Shown here one piece after another: positions 16,332-23,136 of a stretch of DNA of 23,136 nt. Origin of the DNA: an uncultured Lachnospiraceae bacterium (GTDB lineage: Bacteria > Bacillota > Clostridia > Lachnospirales > Lachnospiraceae); the NCBI GenBank assembly GCA_902784025.1, contig CACZTF010000175.1, forward strand, positions 1-23,136, given 5' to 3'. Made by a program: the position numbers and the translations under genes. Below the pieces are notes generated by a model. That model was given only the letters and a program-made list of their open reading frames with translations. It did not search any database and was not told the origin of the DNA. Every line of letters starts with the position of its first letter. Within the stretch, counting starts at the first letter, position 1.

Positions 16332-18137
16332 ATGGTTACGATTATTACTATAAATGCGGATAAGCTGCAGGGCAACGGTTATCTTTTAACGTATCTTTCG
16401 GAATTAAAAGAATGCTCTGAAAGACTTATTATATGTGTCAGCAAAAATGCAGGGCCTGATCTACTGTCGGAGCTCCGTTCTTTTTCGGATGAGATATATG
16501 AGTATGATACATATATAGATGTGTGCAGGTGGTCCGATGTTTTGCTGAACAGGATAGATCGTGATTACCTTAAGACCCGGGATGTTCTGCTTACTAATGA
16601 TTCCGTTATAGGACCCTTTACGAAACTTTCAGACATATTGGATGAAATGGGCAAAAAAGATGTGGATTTCTGGGGAATAACAGCTCATGGCGCCATGTCC
16701 TTAAGGGATTATAATGTAAAAGAAGATTACTGTGAAAGATTTATCCAGACTTATTTTCTTGTGCTAAGGAGCAGATTGCTGAATGACGATGATTTTTATT
16801 TATTTTTGGAAAAGCAAAAAAGTATTAAAAGTTTTGAGCAGGCAGCGTTAAGCTTTGAGTTTTCTTTTACCTCTTTGTTTGAAAGCAAGGGATATAAGTG
16901 GTCTGTGTACGTAGATACAAAAGATCTGGAGAGCGATAACCCTGATTATTTTCTTTCATTTATACTTTTTAATCTTTATGAACTGGTAAAGACAAGGAAC
17001 CTTCCTTTCATTCCCAAGGTTGTTTTTGATATAGATAATAATATGATGCAGACCTTCAGCTATGGCGGCGACCTGGGTGATACTTTAAAGTATATCAAAG
17101 AGTCGGGGATATATGACACGGATCTTATTTATGATCATATCCTAAACAATATGAACCTCTATGACATGATAACACGGCTGAATATTAATTATGTACTCCC
17201 GGACGGCAGGGCATCAGATACGCAGGATATCCGTCAAAAAACTGCTGTGTTTGCATATGTATACTATGAAGATCTTTTTGATTATTGTCTGACGAAGCTT
17301 TCACAGCTTCCTGAAGGTATAGATGTATTTATAGCTACCGATACAGAAGAAAAAAAGAGGATCATAGAAGAAACCGTAAGTAAAAACGGTGGGGACCATC
17401 GATATAAGGTCTTGCTTCACAACATTAAGGGAAGAGATATATCGGCTCTTTTGATCACCTTCAGACCATACATAACGGATTATGAAGTGATAGGTTTTCT
17501 TCATGATAAAAAATCAATGCAGCTTGCATATCCCACGATAGGTGCTGCATTTAACAATAGTCTCTGGGAGAATATGCTGTTTAATACCGAATATGCAGAT
17601 AATATCCTTTCGCTTTTTAAAGATGATAAGAGACTGGGGATGCTGGTGCCACCAATGATCACATACGGAACCTATTTTCATACTTCTATAGATCTTTGGA
17701 CGGTCAATTATGAAAACACAAAAAAGGTCGCTGACATGCTGGGGGTTGATATCATAACAGATCCTGAAAAAAATCCTGTGGCTTTGGGCAGCGTTTTCTG
17801 GTGCAGAAGAGCTGCGCTCAAAAAGATCTTCGAACACGATTTCAGTATAGACGATTTTCCGGATGAGCCTTTGGGACCGGACGGAACTTTCAATCATGCC
17901 CTGGAAAGAGTATTTCCTTATGTTGCACAGGCAGAGGGGTATTATACCGGGGTGATAATGAATAATGAATTTGCTGCTCTAAGGTGTAATAACAACAGCA
18001 ATGCGCTGAATGGTATATTACGGGAACTTAAGAAATATCCGTTTGCAAATCTTACTACACTTAATGATACTGTGATGTCATTGAAAAAAAATGCTCCTCG
18101 TAAAAAAAGAAGATCACTCATTGGCAGGAAAAGGTGA
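16332..18137 (+). CDS. Rhamnan synthesis protein F (RgpF) family protein
   Basis: A 601-residue protein matching the RgpF family of rhamnose-glucose polysaccharide synthesis. The N-terminal part (1-190) contains VLLTNDSVIGPFTKLSDIL (85-103), DVDFWGIT (110-117) and IQTYFLVLRSRLL. The C-terminal part (about 300-540) has VFAYVYYEDLFDYCL, HNIKGRDISALLITFRPY (363-380), YEVIGFLHDKKS (384-395), LGMLVPP and the SVFWCRRAAL / FPYVAQAEGYYTGVIMNNEFA closing motifs. These proteins are thought to transfer or extend rhamnose-containing chains from dTDP-rhamnose, which the upstream rfb genes supply. The C-terminus is basic (KKNAPRKKRR). It starts 21 bases after the previous gene with a weak GCGGGA-type ribosome binding site, and ends just before a strong bidirectional hairpin. 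Confidence 0.88.
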   Translation: MVTIITINADKLQGNGYLLTYLSELKECSERLIICVSKNAGPDLLSELRSFSDEIYEYDTYIDVCRWSDVLLNRIDRDYLKTRDVLLTNDSVIGPFTKLSDILDEMGKKDVDFWGITAHGAMSLRDYNVKEDYCERFIQTYFLVLRSRLLNDDDFYLFLEKQKSIKSFEQAALSFEFSFTSLFESKGYKWSVYVDTKDLESDNPDYFLSFILFNLYELVKTRNLPFIPKVVFDIDNNMMQTFSYGGDLGDTLKYIKESGIYDTDLIYDHILNNMNLYDMITRLNINYVLPDGRASDTQDIRQKTAVFAYVYYEDLFDYCLTKLSQLPEGIDVFIATDTEEKKRIIEETVSKNGGDHRYKVLLHNIKGRDISALLITFRPYITDYEVIGFLHDKKSMQLAYPTIGAAFNNSLWENMLFNTEYADNILSLFKDDKRLGMLVPPMITYGTYFHTSIDLWTVNYENTKKVADMLGVDIITDPEKNPVALGSVFWCRRAALKKIFEHDFSIDDFPDEPLGPDGTFNHALERVFPYVAQAEGYYTGVIMNNEFAALRCNNNSNALNGILRELKKYPFANLTTLNDTVMSLKKNAPRKKRRSLIGRKR

Positions 18138-18147
18138 TAAGATGATA

Positions 18148-18187
18148 AAAAAAGTTCCGGATGCTCGATTACATCCGGAACTTTTTT
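18148..18187 (+). terminator. Bidirectional intrinsic terminator after the RgpF-family gene
   Basis: A long stem: 18148-18163 pairs with 18172-18187 (AAAAAAGTTCCGGATG with its complement) around an 8-base loop, with a T run at 18182-18187. On the minus strand the complement of the A run gives a T run too, so it can also end minus-strand transcription coming from the solute-binding gene. It is the first strong plus-strand terminator after 3601. Confidence 0.93.
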
Positions 18188-18263
18188 GGATATTTGATCA
18201 TGCTGTGCTCCAAAAACACAGGTAAAATATCAGTTAAGAGAGATTTTACTCTGACCCAATATT

Positions 18264-18321
18264 GATCGTTGATCAATTTGTGATCGTTGATCAATTTGTG
18301 ATCGTTGATCAATTTGTGATC
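18264..18321. repeat. Three tandem 18-bp repeats rich in GATC
   Basis: The unit GATCGTTGATCAATTTGT occurs three times without change at 18264-18281, 18282-18299 and 18300-18317, and a fourth begins (GATC at 18318-18321). Each unit has two GATC, giving seven sites with alternating 7- and 11-base spacing. The first copy is also part of an inverted repeat ATTGATC-N3-GATCAAT (18261-18277). The array ends one base before the stop codon of the minus-strand lipoprotein gene (18323-18325). It may be a minisatellite, a protein-binding array or a messenger end structure; function unknown. Confidence 0.9.
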
Positions 18322-18322
18322 A

Positions 18323-19531
18323 TTATTTTAAATGAATAAAGTTGACAGCTTTATCAATGACTGCCTGGTCTCCTGCAAAAATGCCGTTTAACTCCTGGGC
18401 TATCTCTCCGACATTATCCATGCTTTTTACAAAATCCGTATATGTTTTCCAGAGATTACCGTCTTTGACAGCTTTAAAATCTGGAGCTGATTTAACGATC
18501 TTTTTAAAATCTTCGACAGATTCGATATTATCATCACGCTTGTTCATGTATATAAGATAGTCGGTATCTTTAAAGCGTTTTTCAAAATCTTCTATAGTCA
18601 TCTCTTCCCATGAATTATTGGCGGTGTCGGTCATCATGTTTTTGCCGCCTGCCATTTCGCCTATGCGGGCTACCTGATCTCCTGCCCGTCTTACGGAAAC
18701 TTTGTTTTCATCTTTATTACAACAGAAGATAATATATGTTTTTTCACCGGCTTTAGATTTATCAACTTCTGATGCCAGCTGTTTCTGCTTGTTATAATAA
18801 TCTTCGGCAGCAGGCAGATCTCCGAGGATCACTCCCATAAACTTGATCCATTCCAGCCGGGCAAGGGGAGTTTCTTCATGGTGGATATAAGAAAAAACAG
18901 GATTAATTTCTTCTTTTACAAGTTCTTTATAAACGCTCTTTTTCTCTAATGACGGATTGGCTATAAACAACTGGGGGTTAGTCTTCTCAATGATACTTAC
19001 ATTGGGGGAATTGTAGGTGCCGGCAAATTCAGTGACTCCTTTGTCCATGTTTTCGGCAACCCTGTCCAGAACGACATCTTCTTTATTAAGCGCTACCAGC
19101 TTTACTTTGTCTACGGAATCAGGATTTATACGCTCCATTAAAGATATAAGGGATATAAGATCTATCTTCATGTTTTGAACGGGCTGCTGTAAAACAACAA
19201 TATTATTGTCAATACCCTCAGGCGCCTGCTTGCCTTCGGGAACAACAAGGATCTGCTGGCTGTTGTTGTGTAATTTTATCGCATAAAAACCGTCTTTATA
19301 ACAGTCTATTGAAAATTCCTTTGCGTTTTCAAGGGCAAGCTCCTTCTCAAATTCCAATCCTTCAATACGATCCGGAAGAGATGCTTTATCTTCGGCTTTT
19401 GCAGTGCTGTCTGCGTTATCCTTGCTTTCACTGCTTGTTTCGGAAGAACCAAAGAATGAACATGCACTCATACTGAATGCGGCAAGACTCAAAGATGCTA
19501 CCGATATTATTCTGATCAACTTTTTTTTCAT
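18323..19531 (-). CDS. ABC-transporter solute-binding lipoprotein, FecB/TroA-like
   Basis: A 402-residue lipoprotein. The signal peptide starts MKKKLIRIISVASLSLAAFSM and the lipobox MSAC gives lipidated Cys24, followed by a Ser/Glu/Lys-rich spacer (about 25-60). The remainder resembles class III (Peripla_BP_2) binding proteins for iron-siderophore, heme or cobalamin: VSIIEKTNPQLFIANPS, the long-helix region LARLEWIKFMGVILG (tracts typical of the two-lobe linker), and late motifs ARIGEMAGGKNMM and WEEMTIEDFEKRFKDTDYLIYMN. The ligand cannot be told from sequence. I chose 19531 rather than the upstream ATG at 19567: the latter adds a charged 12-residue extension, and AAGGAG lies at the right distance before 19531. 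The permease and ATPase are not in the window, and the gene stands alone on the minus strand between glycan genes. Confidence 0.88.
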   Translation of the reverse strand: MKKKLIRIISVASLSLAAFSMSACSFFGSSETSSESKDNADSTAKAEDKASLPDRIEGLEFEKELALENAKEFSIDCYKDGFYAIKLHNNSQQILVVPEGKQAPEGIDNNIVVLQQPVQNMKIDLISLISLMERINPDSVDKVKLVALNKEDVVLDRVAENMDKGVTEFAGTYNSPNVSIIEKTNPQLFIANPSLEKKSVYKELVKEEINPVFSYIHHEETPLARLEWIKFMGVILGDLPAAEDYYNKQKQLASEVDKSKAGEKTYIIFCCNKDENKVSVRRAGDQVARIGEMAGGKNMMTDTANNSWEEMTIEDFEKRFKDTDYLIYMNKRDDNIESVEDFKKIVKSAPDFKAVKDGNLWKTYTDFVKSMDNVGEIAQELNGIFAGDQAVIDKAVNFIHLK

Positions 19532-19579
19532 GATATGTGTTCTCCTTTTTGCCTGTTTTGGAAACAACTATTAAATTTT

Positions 19580-19608
19580 ATTTTATCACAACTGATTATT
19601 TGCTTCAA
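19580..19608 (-). promoter_or_regulatory. SigA-type promoter of the solute-binding lipoprotein gene
   Basis: On the minus strand TTGAAG (19603-19608), a 17-base spacer, and TAAAAT (19580-19585), about 50 bases before the start codon at 19531. No clear Fur-type palindrome was recognised around it. Confidence 0.75.
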
Positions 19609-19661
19609 TAAAAAAAGTGTGCAAAAAGTGTTTTCGTCAGTTTTTATAAAACGTACATATC

Positions 19662-19690
19662 TTTTCAAGTACCGCATAGTATGGTAAAAT
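19662..19690 (+). promoter_or_regulatory. Probable promoter for the 19729 glycosyltransferase-like gene
   Basis: TTTTCA (19662-19667), a 17-base spacer and TAAAAT (19685-19690) preceded by TGG, which gives an extended -10. It lies divergent to the lipoprotein promoter, with about 54 bases between the two -35 boxes, and about 40 bases before the start codon at 19729. Confidence 0.6.
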
Positions 19691-19728
19691 CGGAATATAG
19701 TTGCGCCATAAGGGGAGTAGCATAAGCG

Positions 19729-20991
19729 ATGGAAAAAAAGATCAGTATTATAATATTTGTCAATGATCCTGCGATGCTGGACAGGTGTCTTGATTCCATT
19801 CGGGAGCAGACATACTCCGGTCCGGTAGAAGTCTTTATTCTCGGAGAGTATTCTTACGATGGAGATATTGAAAAACTAAAGATAAAAACCATCGACCGTT
19901 TTTTTTCCATGTCCGGAAAAAACCTCAAAAGAAAAGTTGTGAACAACAAAAAAGGAAAGGTAATGATCATCAAGAGCTCATATGTGCTTTCGCCTGATTG
20001 TCTGGAGAAACTGACAGAGGAATCCGCAGACGGATCCTGTATCGGCAAAGCGGAGATACTTAGTATTGACGGTGATGTTCTTACTGAAGATGTATTGAAT
20101 AAAAACTGTATATACGGGTGTATCATTCCGTCAGATGAACTCGATCATTTTGAAGCCGGGATCCATGAAATACCGGTAAAGGTCCATATGAATATCCGGT
20201 TCAGCCTTCACGGACAGGACAGAAAGATAAAAAAGACAGATTCCGCTTATATATATGACATGCCAGACGTCGTAAAGTCTGACAGTCTGATGCCTGCCGG
20301 GGAATTATGTGATCTGTACGAGAGGAAAAAAGAGTTATGCGATGAGGTATTCGGTCCTGATATTACTGCGTTTTGCGATATCAGATACATTCCTGTTCCG
20401 TTAAGATTAAGGGTGATCAATTGTCTGTATGATTCGAAAAAAAAGATGTCAGATAAGGTTACATGGCTGAAAGAAGGGATGCTTCCTGTGTACCCGTTGT
20501 TCAAAAAAGATCCTGACGAAAAAGGGTACGATGAACTGAAAGGCTTATGTACGAAGATCTCATCGGAACGATATAAGGTCATATTGTCAAGAGCAATGGG
20601 CTGCAGCGCCGGGGAGACGGACTTTATCACTGATTCAGATTATGAAGATTACGCAGTGTGCAGGGAATTTTTATGTGATGAAGGATCATCGGTAAAAAAG
20701 ATCGTTACTGAAAGTAATGTTATCTTAAAAAAACAAAAAGATATGTCAGCTGATATGCTTAAGAGGTTTAAGCATATCGAAAGCGGCGGAAAACATATGT
20801 CTGATACGAGATGCAAACTGTCAGAAGATAAAGCGGGAAGAGCCGGAAACGGCTTACGGGCAGCAGATCTGAAAGGAAATGATCTCGCGGAGTTTGTTAA
20901 AACATGTTATGCGGAAAAAAAACTCGGTTTCAGGACTATTCTTTCAAGTATACTGTTATGGTTTGGCGGAAAAGGAGGGATCAGGAGTTGA
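19729..20991 (+). CDS. Degenerate glycosyltransferase-2-like protein
   Basis: A 420-residue cytoplasmic protein. The N-terminal 100 residues follow the GT2 (GT-A) pattern: ISIIIFVNDPAMLDRCLDSIREQTYSGPVEVFILGE, then GKVMIIKSSYVLSPDCLEKL. The place where a GT2 enzyme has its metal-binding D-x-D (the next gene reads GKYILFLDGDDLL) is occupied by Lys82-Ser83-Ser84-Tyr85, so the usual catalytic acids are missing. The remaining 300 residues match no family I know; they are charged and include PVPLRLRVINCLYDSKKK and several cysteines. There are no membrane segments. A ribosome binding site AGGGGAG (19711-19717) precedes the ATG, and a probable promoter lies upstream. It is followed after 48 bases by a large GT2-containing gene, with no terminator between. 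It could be an inactive partner or a transferase using an unusual site. Confidence 0.65.
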   Translation: MEKKISIIIFVNDPAMLDRCLDSIREQTYSGPVEVFILGEYSYDGDIEKLKIKTIDRFFSMSGKNLKRKVVNNKKGKVMIIKSSYVLSPDCLEKLTEESADGSCIGKAEILSIDGDVLTEDVLNKNCIYGCIIPSDELDHFEAGIHEIPVKVHMNIRFSLHGQDRKIKKTDSAYIYDMPDVVKSDSLMPAGELCDLYERKKELCDEVFGPDITAFCDIRYIPVPLRLRVINCLYDSKKKMSDKVTWLKEGMLPVYPLFKKDPDEKGYDELKGLCTKISSERYKVILSRAMGCSAGETDFITDSDYEDYAVCREFLCDEGSSVKKIVTESNVILKKQKDMSADMLKRFKHIESGGKHMSDTRCKLSEDKAGRAGNGLRAADLKGNDLAEFVKTCYAEKKLGFRTILSSILLWFGGKGGIRS

Positions 20992-21039
20992 CAGGCGGTA
21001 CAGACGGTTTGGATCTTTAAACGGGAGAGTGTCGATATA

Positions 21040-23136
21040 ATGATGGTTTCATATCTTGTAACAGTTATAATACCGGTATATAACTTAGAGTGTGTTTTGG
21101 ACAGGGCTCTGGAATCCTTGTTCGTACAGACATTTCCGTTTGAAAAGATGGAGATAATCCTCGTTGATGACGGTTCTGATGATAAGAGTACTGATATAGA
21201 AAAGAACTGGTCTGAAAAGTACAGTAATGTCAAAGTGATATCATCGGGAGGAAACGGTGTTTCAGCGGCCAGAAATACAGGAATAAAAGAGGCTGCAGGA
21301 AAATACATTTTATTTCTTGACGGAGATGATCTTTTATCCGGAGAAACGGTGGAAAATCTCGTAAGGTGTTTTGAAGACTGGGGAGACAATGTGGATCTGG
21401 TCACTTATCCTTTGAGATCATATCTGGACGGACCGGATGGTCAGTTGCTGCCGGATCATTTCAGATATAAATATCTTACCAAAACAGGTATATATGATCT
21501 GAACAGATATCCGTATATCACACAGACGACCATGAATGTCATGGTTAAGAACCGTTTTTCTGATAATATAAGATTCCGGGAAAATATGAGGTTTACCGAG
21601 GATCAGGCATATTGTTTTGAAGTGCTGAAGAAAAAGTTCCGGATGGGATTTTGTGCTGATGCAGAGTACAAATACATCCGTACAAAGATCAGCAGCTCTT
21701 ATGTGCAGATGGGCTCAAAATATATATTTGAAAGCTGTATGTCCTTTTGGGAAAAACTGTTTGAAGAATACAGCCTCGAAGGGGATATCCCCGGCTATAT
21801 CCAGGCTGCATATATAAATGATATCGCCTGGAAAACAAGGTCTGATGTGTTCTATCCGTACGAAAAAAGGGATGATAGAGATTTTTTGCGCAGTAAAGAA
21901 CGCATCATAAAACTTATGAACAAAGTGTCGGATGAGATAATAAGAGATCATTCCGGACTTGATAAATATCAAAAAGCTTATATTTTTTCGTTAAAGAGCA
22001 ACAATAGTCCGCTTGTTCTGAGCGTCAGAAACCGATTGATGACCGTTTTGGAAAAAGGACCTGTCTTTAATGAGTCATATATAGAACTTAGAGTAAAAAG
22101 AATATATATCAAGGATGATATTCTGATCATCAGGGGATATTTTGCATCTCCTTCTTTCAGTTTCACGGAAAAACCTTTATTTTATCGTACTGCCTCTATC
22201 AATGAAGGAAAAGAAGAATATGGTCTGGATGTGGTAACAGCAGCTGAGAGCTGGCACAAATCCCATACAAAAACCAATGATTTCTGGGCATTTGAGGACA
22301 GGATAAAGATCTCCGGTGGTACAAGTCATATATCATATTCGGCAAAGATCGGTTACAGCAGGATAAAAACAAGGATAATATGGAGTGATAAGACTCCGTT
22401 CCATGAAAGGCCGTATGAGAAAAGGTTATGCACAGATAAGATATCAGTATCATTTACCGGTTCCGGAGAAATAAAAACCGAGCCCTGTGATAAGTACAAA
22501 AGAAACAGATACCTGAAAAAAGAAAAGCTTCATTATGAAAAATGCATTCCGGATCTGGCTTATATCAGGGGAAAAGCACAAAAGATATCTGATGATGATA
22601 CAGACCGGAAAGGCATATGGTTGTATTACGACTGCAGAGGCGCAGTTGATAACGGGTTCATCCAGTTTTTGCATGACCTGAAAAAGAATGATGGTATAGA
22701 ACGTTATTATGTAACGTTTAGAAGTTCGCTCAAACTGATCGAAAAATACAATATTGACCGAAAAAAATTATTATTGTTCGGAGAACACAGACACCAGATA
22801 CTTTTTTTGTGTTGCGATAAGATAATAACAGCATTTATCGAAGACTACAATCTGATACCTTATTCGAAAGAAGATCACGGCAGGGTAGCGGATATGATCC
22901 GCCATGAATACATTTATATCCAGCATGGAGTTATACATGCCTATGTACCATGGAAATACACCTGGTTGGGAAATGAAGCCGAAAAGGTTGTTATATCCAG
23001 CGAGTATGAACACAGATTACTGAAAGAAACTTATAATTATCCTGAAAGCAGCATTATTATCTCCAATATGCCCCGATTCCGGAAAAGCATTAAAAAGGAA
23101 TCCGGTAAAAGAAAAAAGTATATTTTATATGCTCCC
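21040..23136 (+). CDS. GT2 glycosyltransferase fused to a CDP-glycerol glycerophosphotransferase-type domain, 3' truncated
   Basis: The frame is open from ATG 21040 to the window end (699 codons, no stop), so the C-terminus is missing. Residues 7-200 form a GT2 domain: VTVIIPVYNLECVLDRAL, LVDDGSDD (42-49, Asp43-Asp44), GVSAARNTG, the metal-binding LDGDD (94-97) and the ED (187-188) near the catalytic base. A middle stretch (about 200-520) contains beta-strand-rich sequence (IELRVKRIYIKDDILIIRGYF). From about residue 520 it resembles the Glyphos_transf fold (KGIWLYYDCRGAVDNG, FGEHRHQILFLCCDKIITAF, EYIYIQHGVIHAY with His629, EAEKVVISSEYEHRLL). The expected later HP and TDYSS motifs fall outside. 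Such fusions make glycosylated poly(polyol-phosphate)-type surface polymers in other Firmicutes. Ribosome binding site GGGAGAG (21024-21030) precedes the ATG; a second ATG follows at 21043 and could also be used. Confidence 0.85.
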   Translation, partial: MMVSYLVTVIIPVYNLECVLDRALESLFVQTFPFEKMEIILVDDGSDDKSTDIEKNWSEKYSNVKVISSGGNGVSAARNTGIKEAAGKYILFLDGDDLLSGETVENLVRCFEDWGDNVDLVTYPLRSYLDGPDGQLLPDHFRYKYLTKTGIYDLNRYPYITQTTMNVMVKNRFSDNIRFRENMRFTEDQAYCFEVLKKKFRMGFCADAEYKYIRTKISSSYVQMGSKYIFESCMSFWEKLFEEYSLEGDIPGYIQAAYINDIAWKTRSDVFYPYEKRDDRDFLRSKERIIKLMNKVSDEIIRDHSGLDKYQKAYIFSLKSNNSPLVLSVRNRLMTVLEKGPVFNESYIELRVKRIYIKDDILIIRGYFASPSFSFTEKPLFYRTASINEGKEEYGLDVVTAAESWHKSHTKTNDFWAFEDRIKISGGTSHISYSAKIGYSRIKTRIIWSDKTPFHERPYEKRLCTDKISVSFTGSGEIKTEPCDKYKRNRYLKKEKLHYEKCIPDLAYIRGKAQKISDDDTDRKGIWLYYDCRGAVDNGFIQFLHDLKKNDGIERYYVTFRSSLKLIEKYNIDRKKLLLFGEHRHQILFLCCDKIITAFIEDYNLIPYSKEDHGRVADMIRHEYIYIQHGVIHAYVPWKYTWLGNEAEKVVISSEYEHRLLKETYNYPESSIIISNMPRFRKSIKKESGKRKKYILYAP

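Noticed and set aside
18264..18321. CRISPR array
   Set aside because: The repeats follow each other directly with no unique spacers, the unit is only 18 bp, and there is no cas gene nearby.
19532..19567. N-terminal extension of the solute-binding lipoprotein to an ATG at 19567
   Set aside because: It would place 12 charged residues before a normal lipoprotein signal peptide and would put the AAGGAG ribosome binding site inside the coding region.
20907..21404. A 165-codon minus-strand open frame at the junction of the last two genes
   Set aside because: It is antisense to the GT2 domain starting at 21040, whose VDDGSDD and LDGDD motifs and ribosome binding site show the true coding strand.

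Overview
The window looks like a chromosomal segment of a Gram-positive, low-to-moderate GC Firmicute, most likely a Lachnospiraceae-type Clostridium relative (Butyrivibrio/Roseburia neighbourhood). This rests on strong AGGAG-type ribosome binding sites, heavy use of ATA, AGA and AGG codons, two lipoproteins with Gram-positive style signal peptides, a short-form glucose-6-phosphate isomerase, and clostridial ChW-like repeats. The genus is inference; no rRNA or other marker gene is present.

Layout. (1) 1-2746, plus strand: the 3' end of murA with a good terminator, then a sensor kinase and OmpR-type response regulator with overlapping ends. (2) 2776-3414, minus strand: a small DUF4352-like lipoprotein, convergent with the regulator. 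(3) 3601-18187, plus strand: a long co-directional run starting from a near-consensus promoter. It begins with two housekeeping genes (mtnN, pgi), then a secreted right-handed beta-helix protein, an SGNH-like protein with C-terminal ChW repeats, the complete dTDP-L-rhamnose set rfbA-rfbB-rfbD-rfbC, a poly(glycerol-phosphate)-type transferase with N-terminal NPDV repeats, an unrecognised protein with a coiled-coil tail, and a rhamnan-synthesis RgpF-family protein. I see no strong terminator until 18148-18187. (4) 18264-19531: three tandem 18-bp GATC-rich repeats lying directly against the 3' end of a minus-strand ABC-transporter solute-binding lipoprotein. (5) 19685-23136, plus strand: a new transcription unit with a degenerate glycosyltransferase-2-like protein and a large GT2 plus CDP-glycerol-transferase protein that runs off the window.

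Biologically the centre is a cell-surface glycan locus. RfbABDC makes dTDP-L-rhamnose, the RgpF-family protein and the GT2 domain probably build or extend a rhamnose-containing chain, and two Glyphos_transf-domain proteins probably add glycerol-phosphate or a similar phospho-polyol. The SGNH/ChW protein and the exported beta-helix protein are candidate modifying factors. No flippase, polymerase or ABC exporter lies in the window, so the locus probably continues to the right.

No rRNA, tRNA, CRISPR array, transposase, phage gene or plasmid origin was seen. No gene-free stretch exceeds 300 bases.
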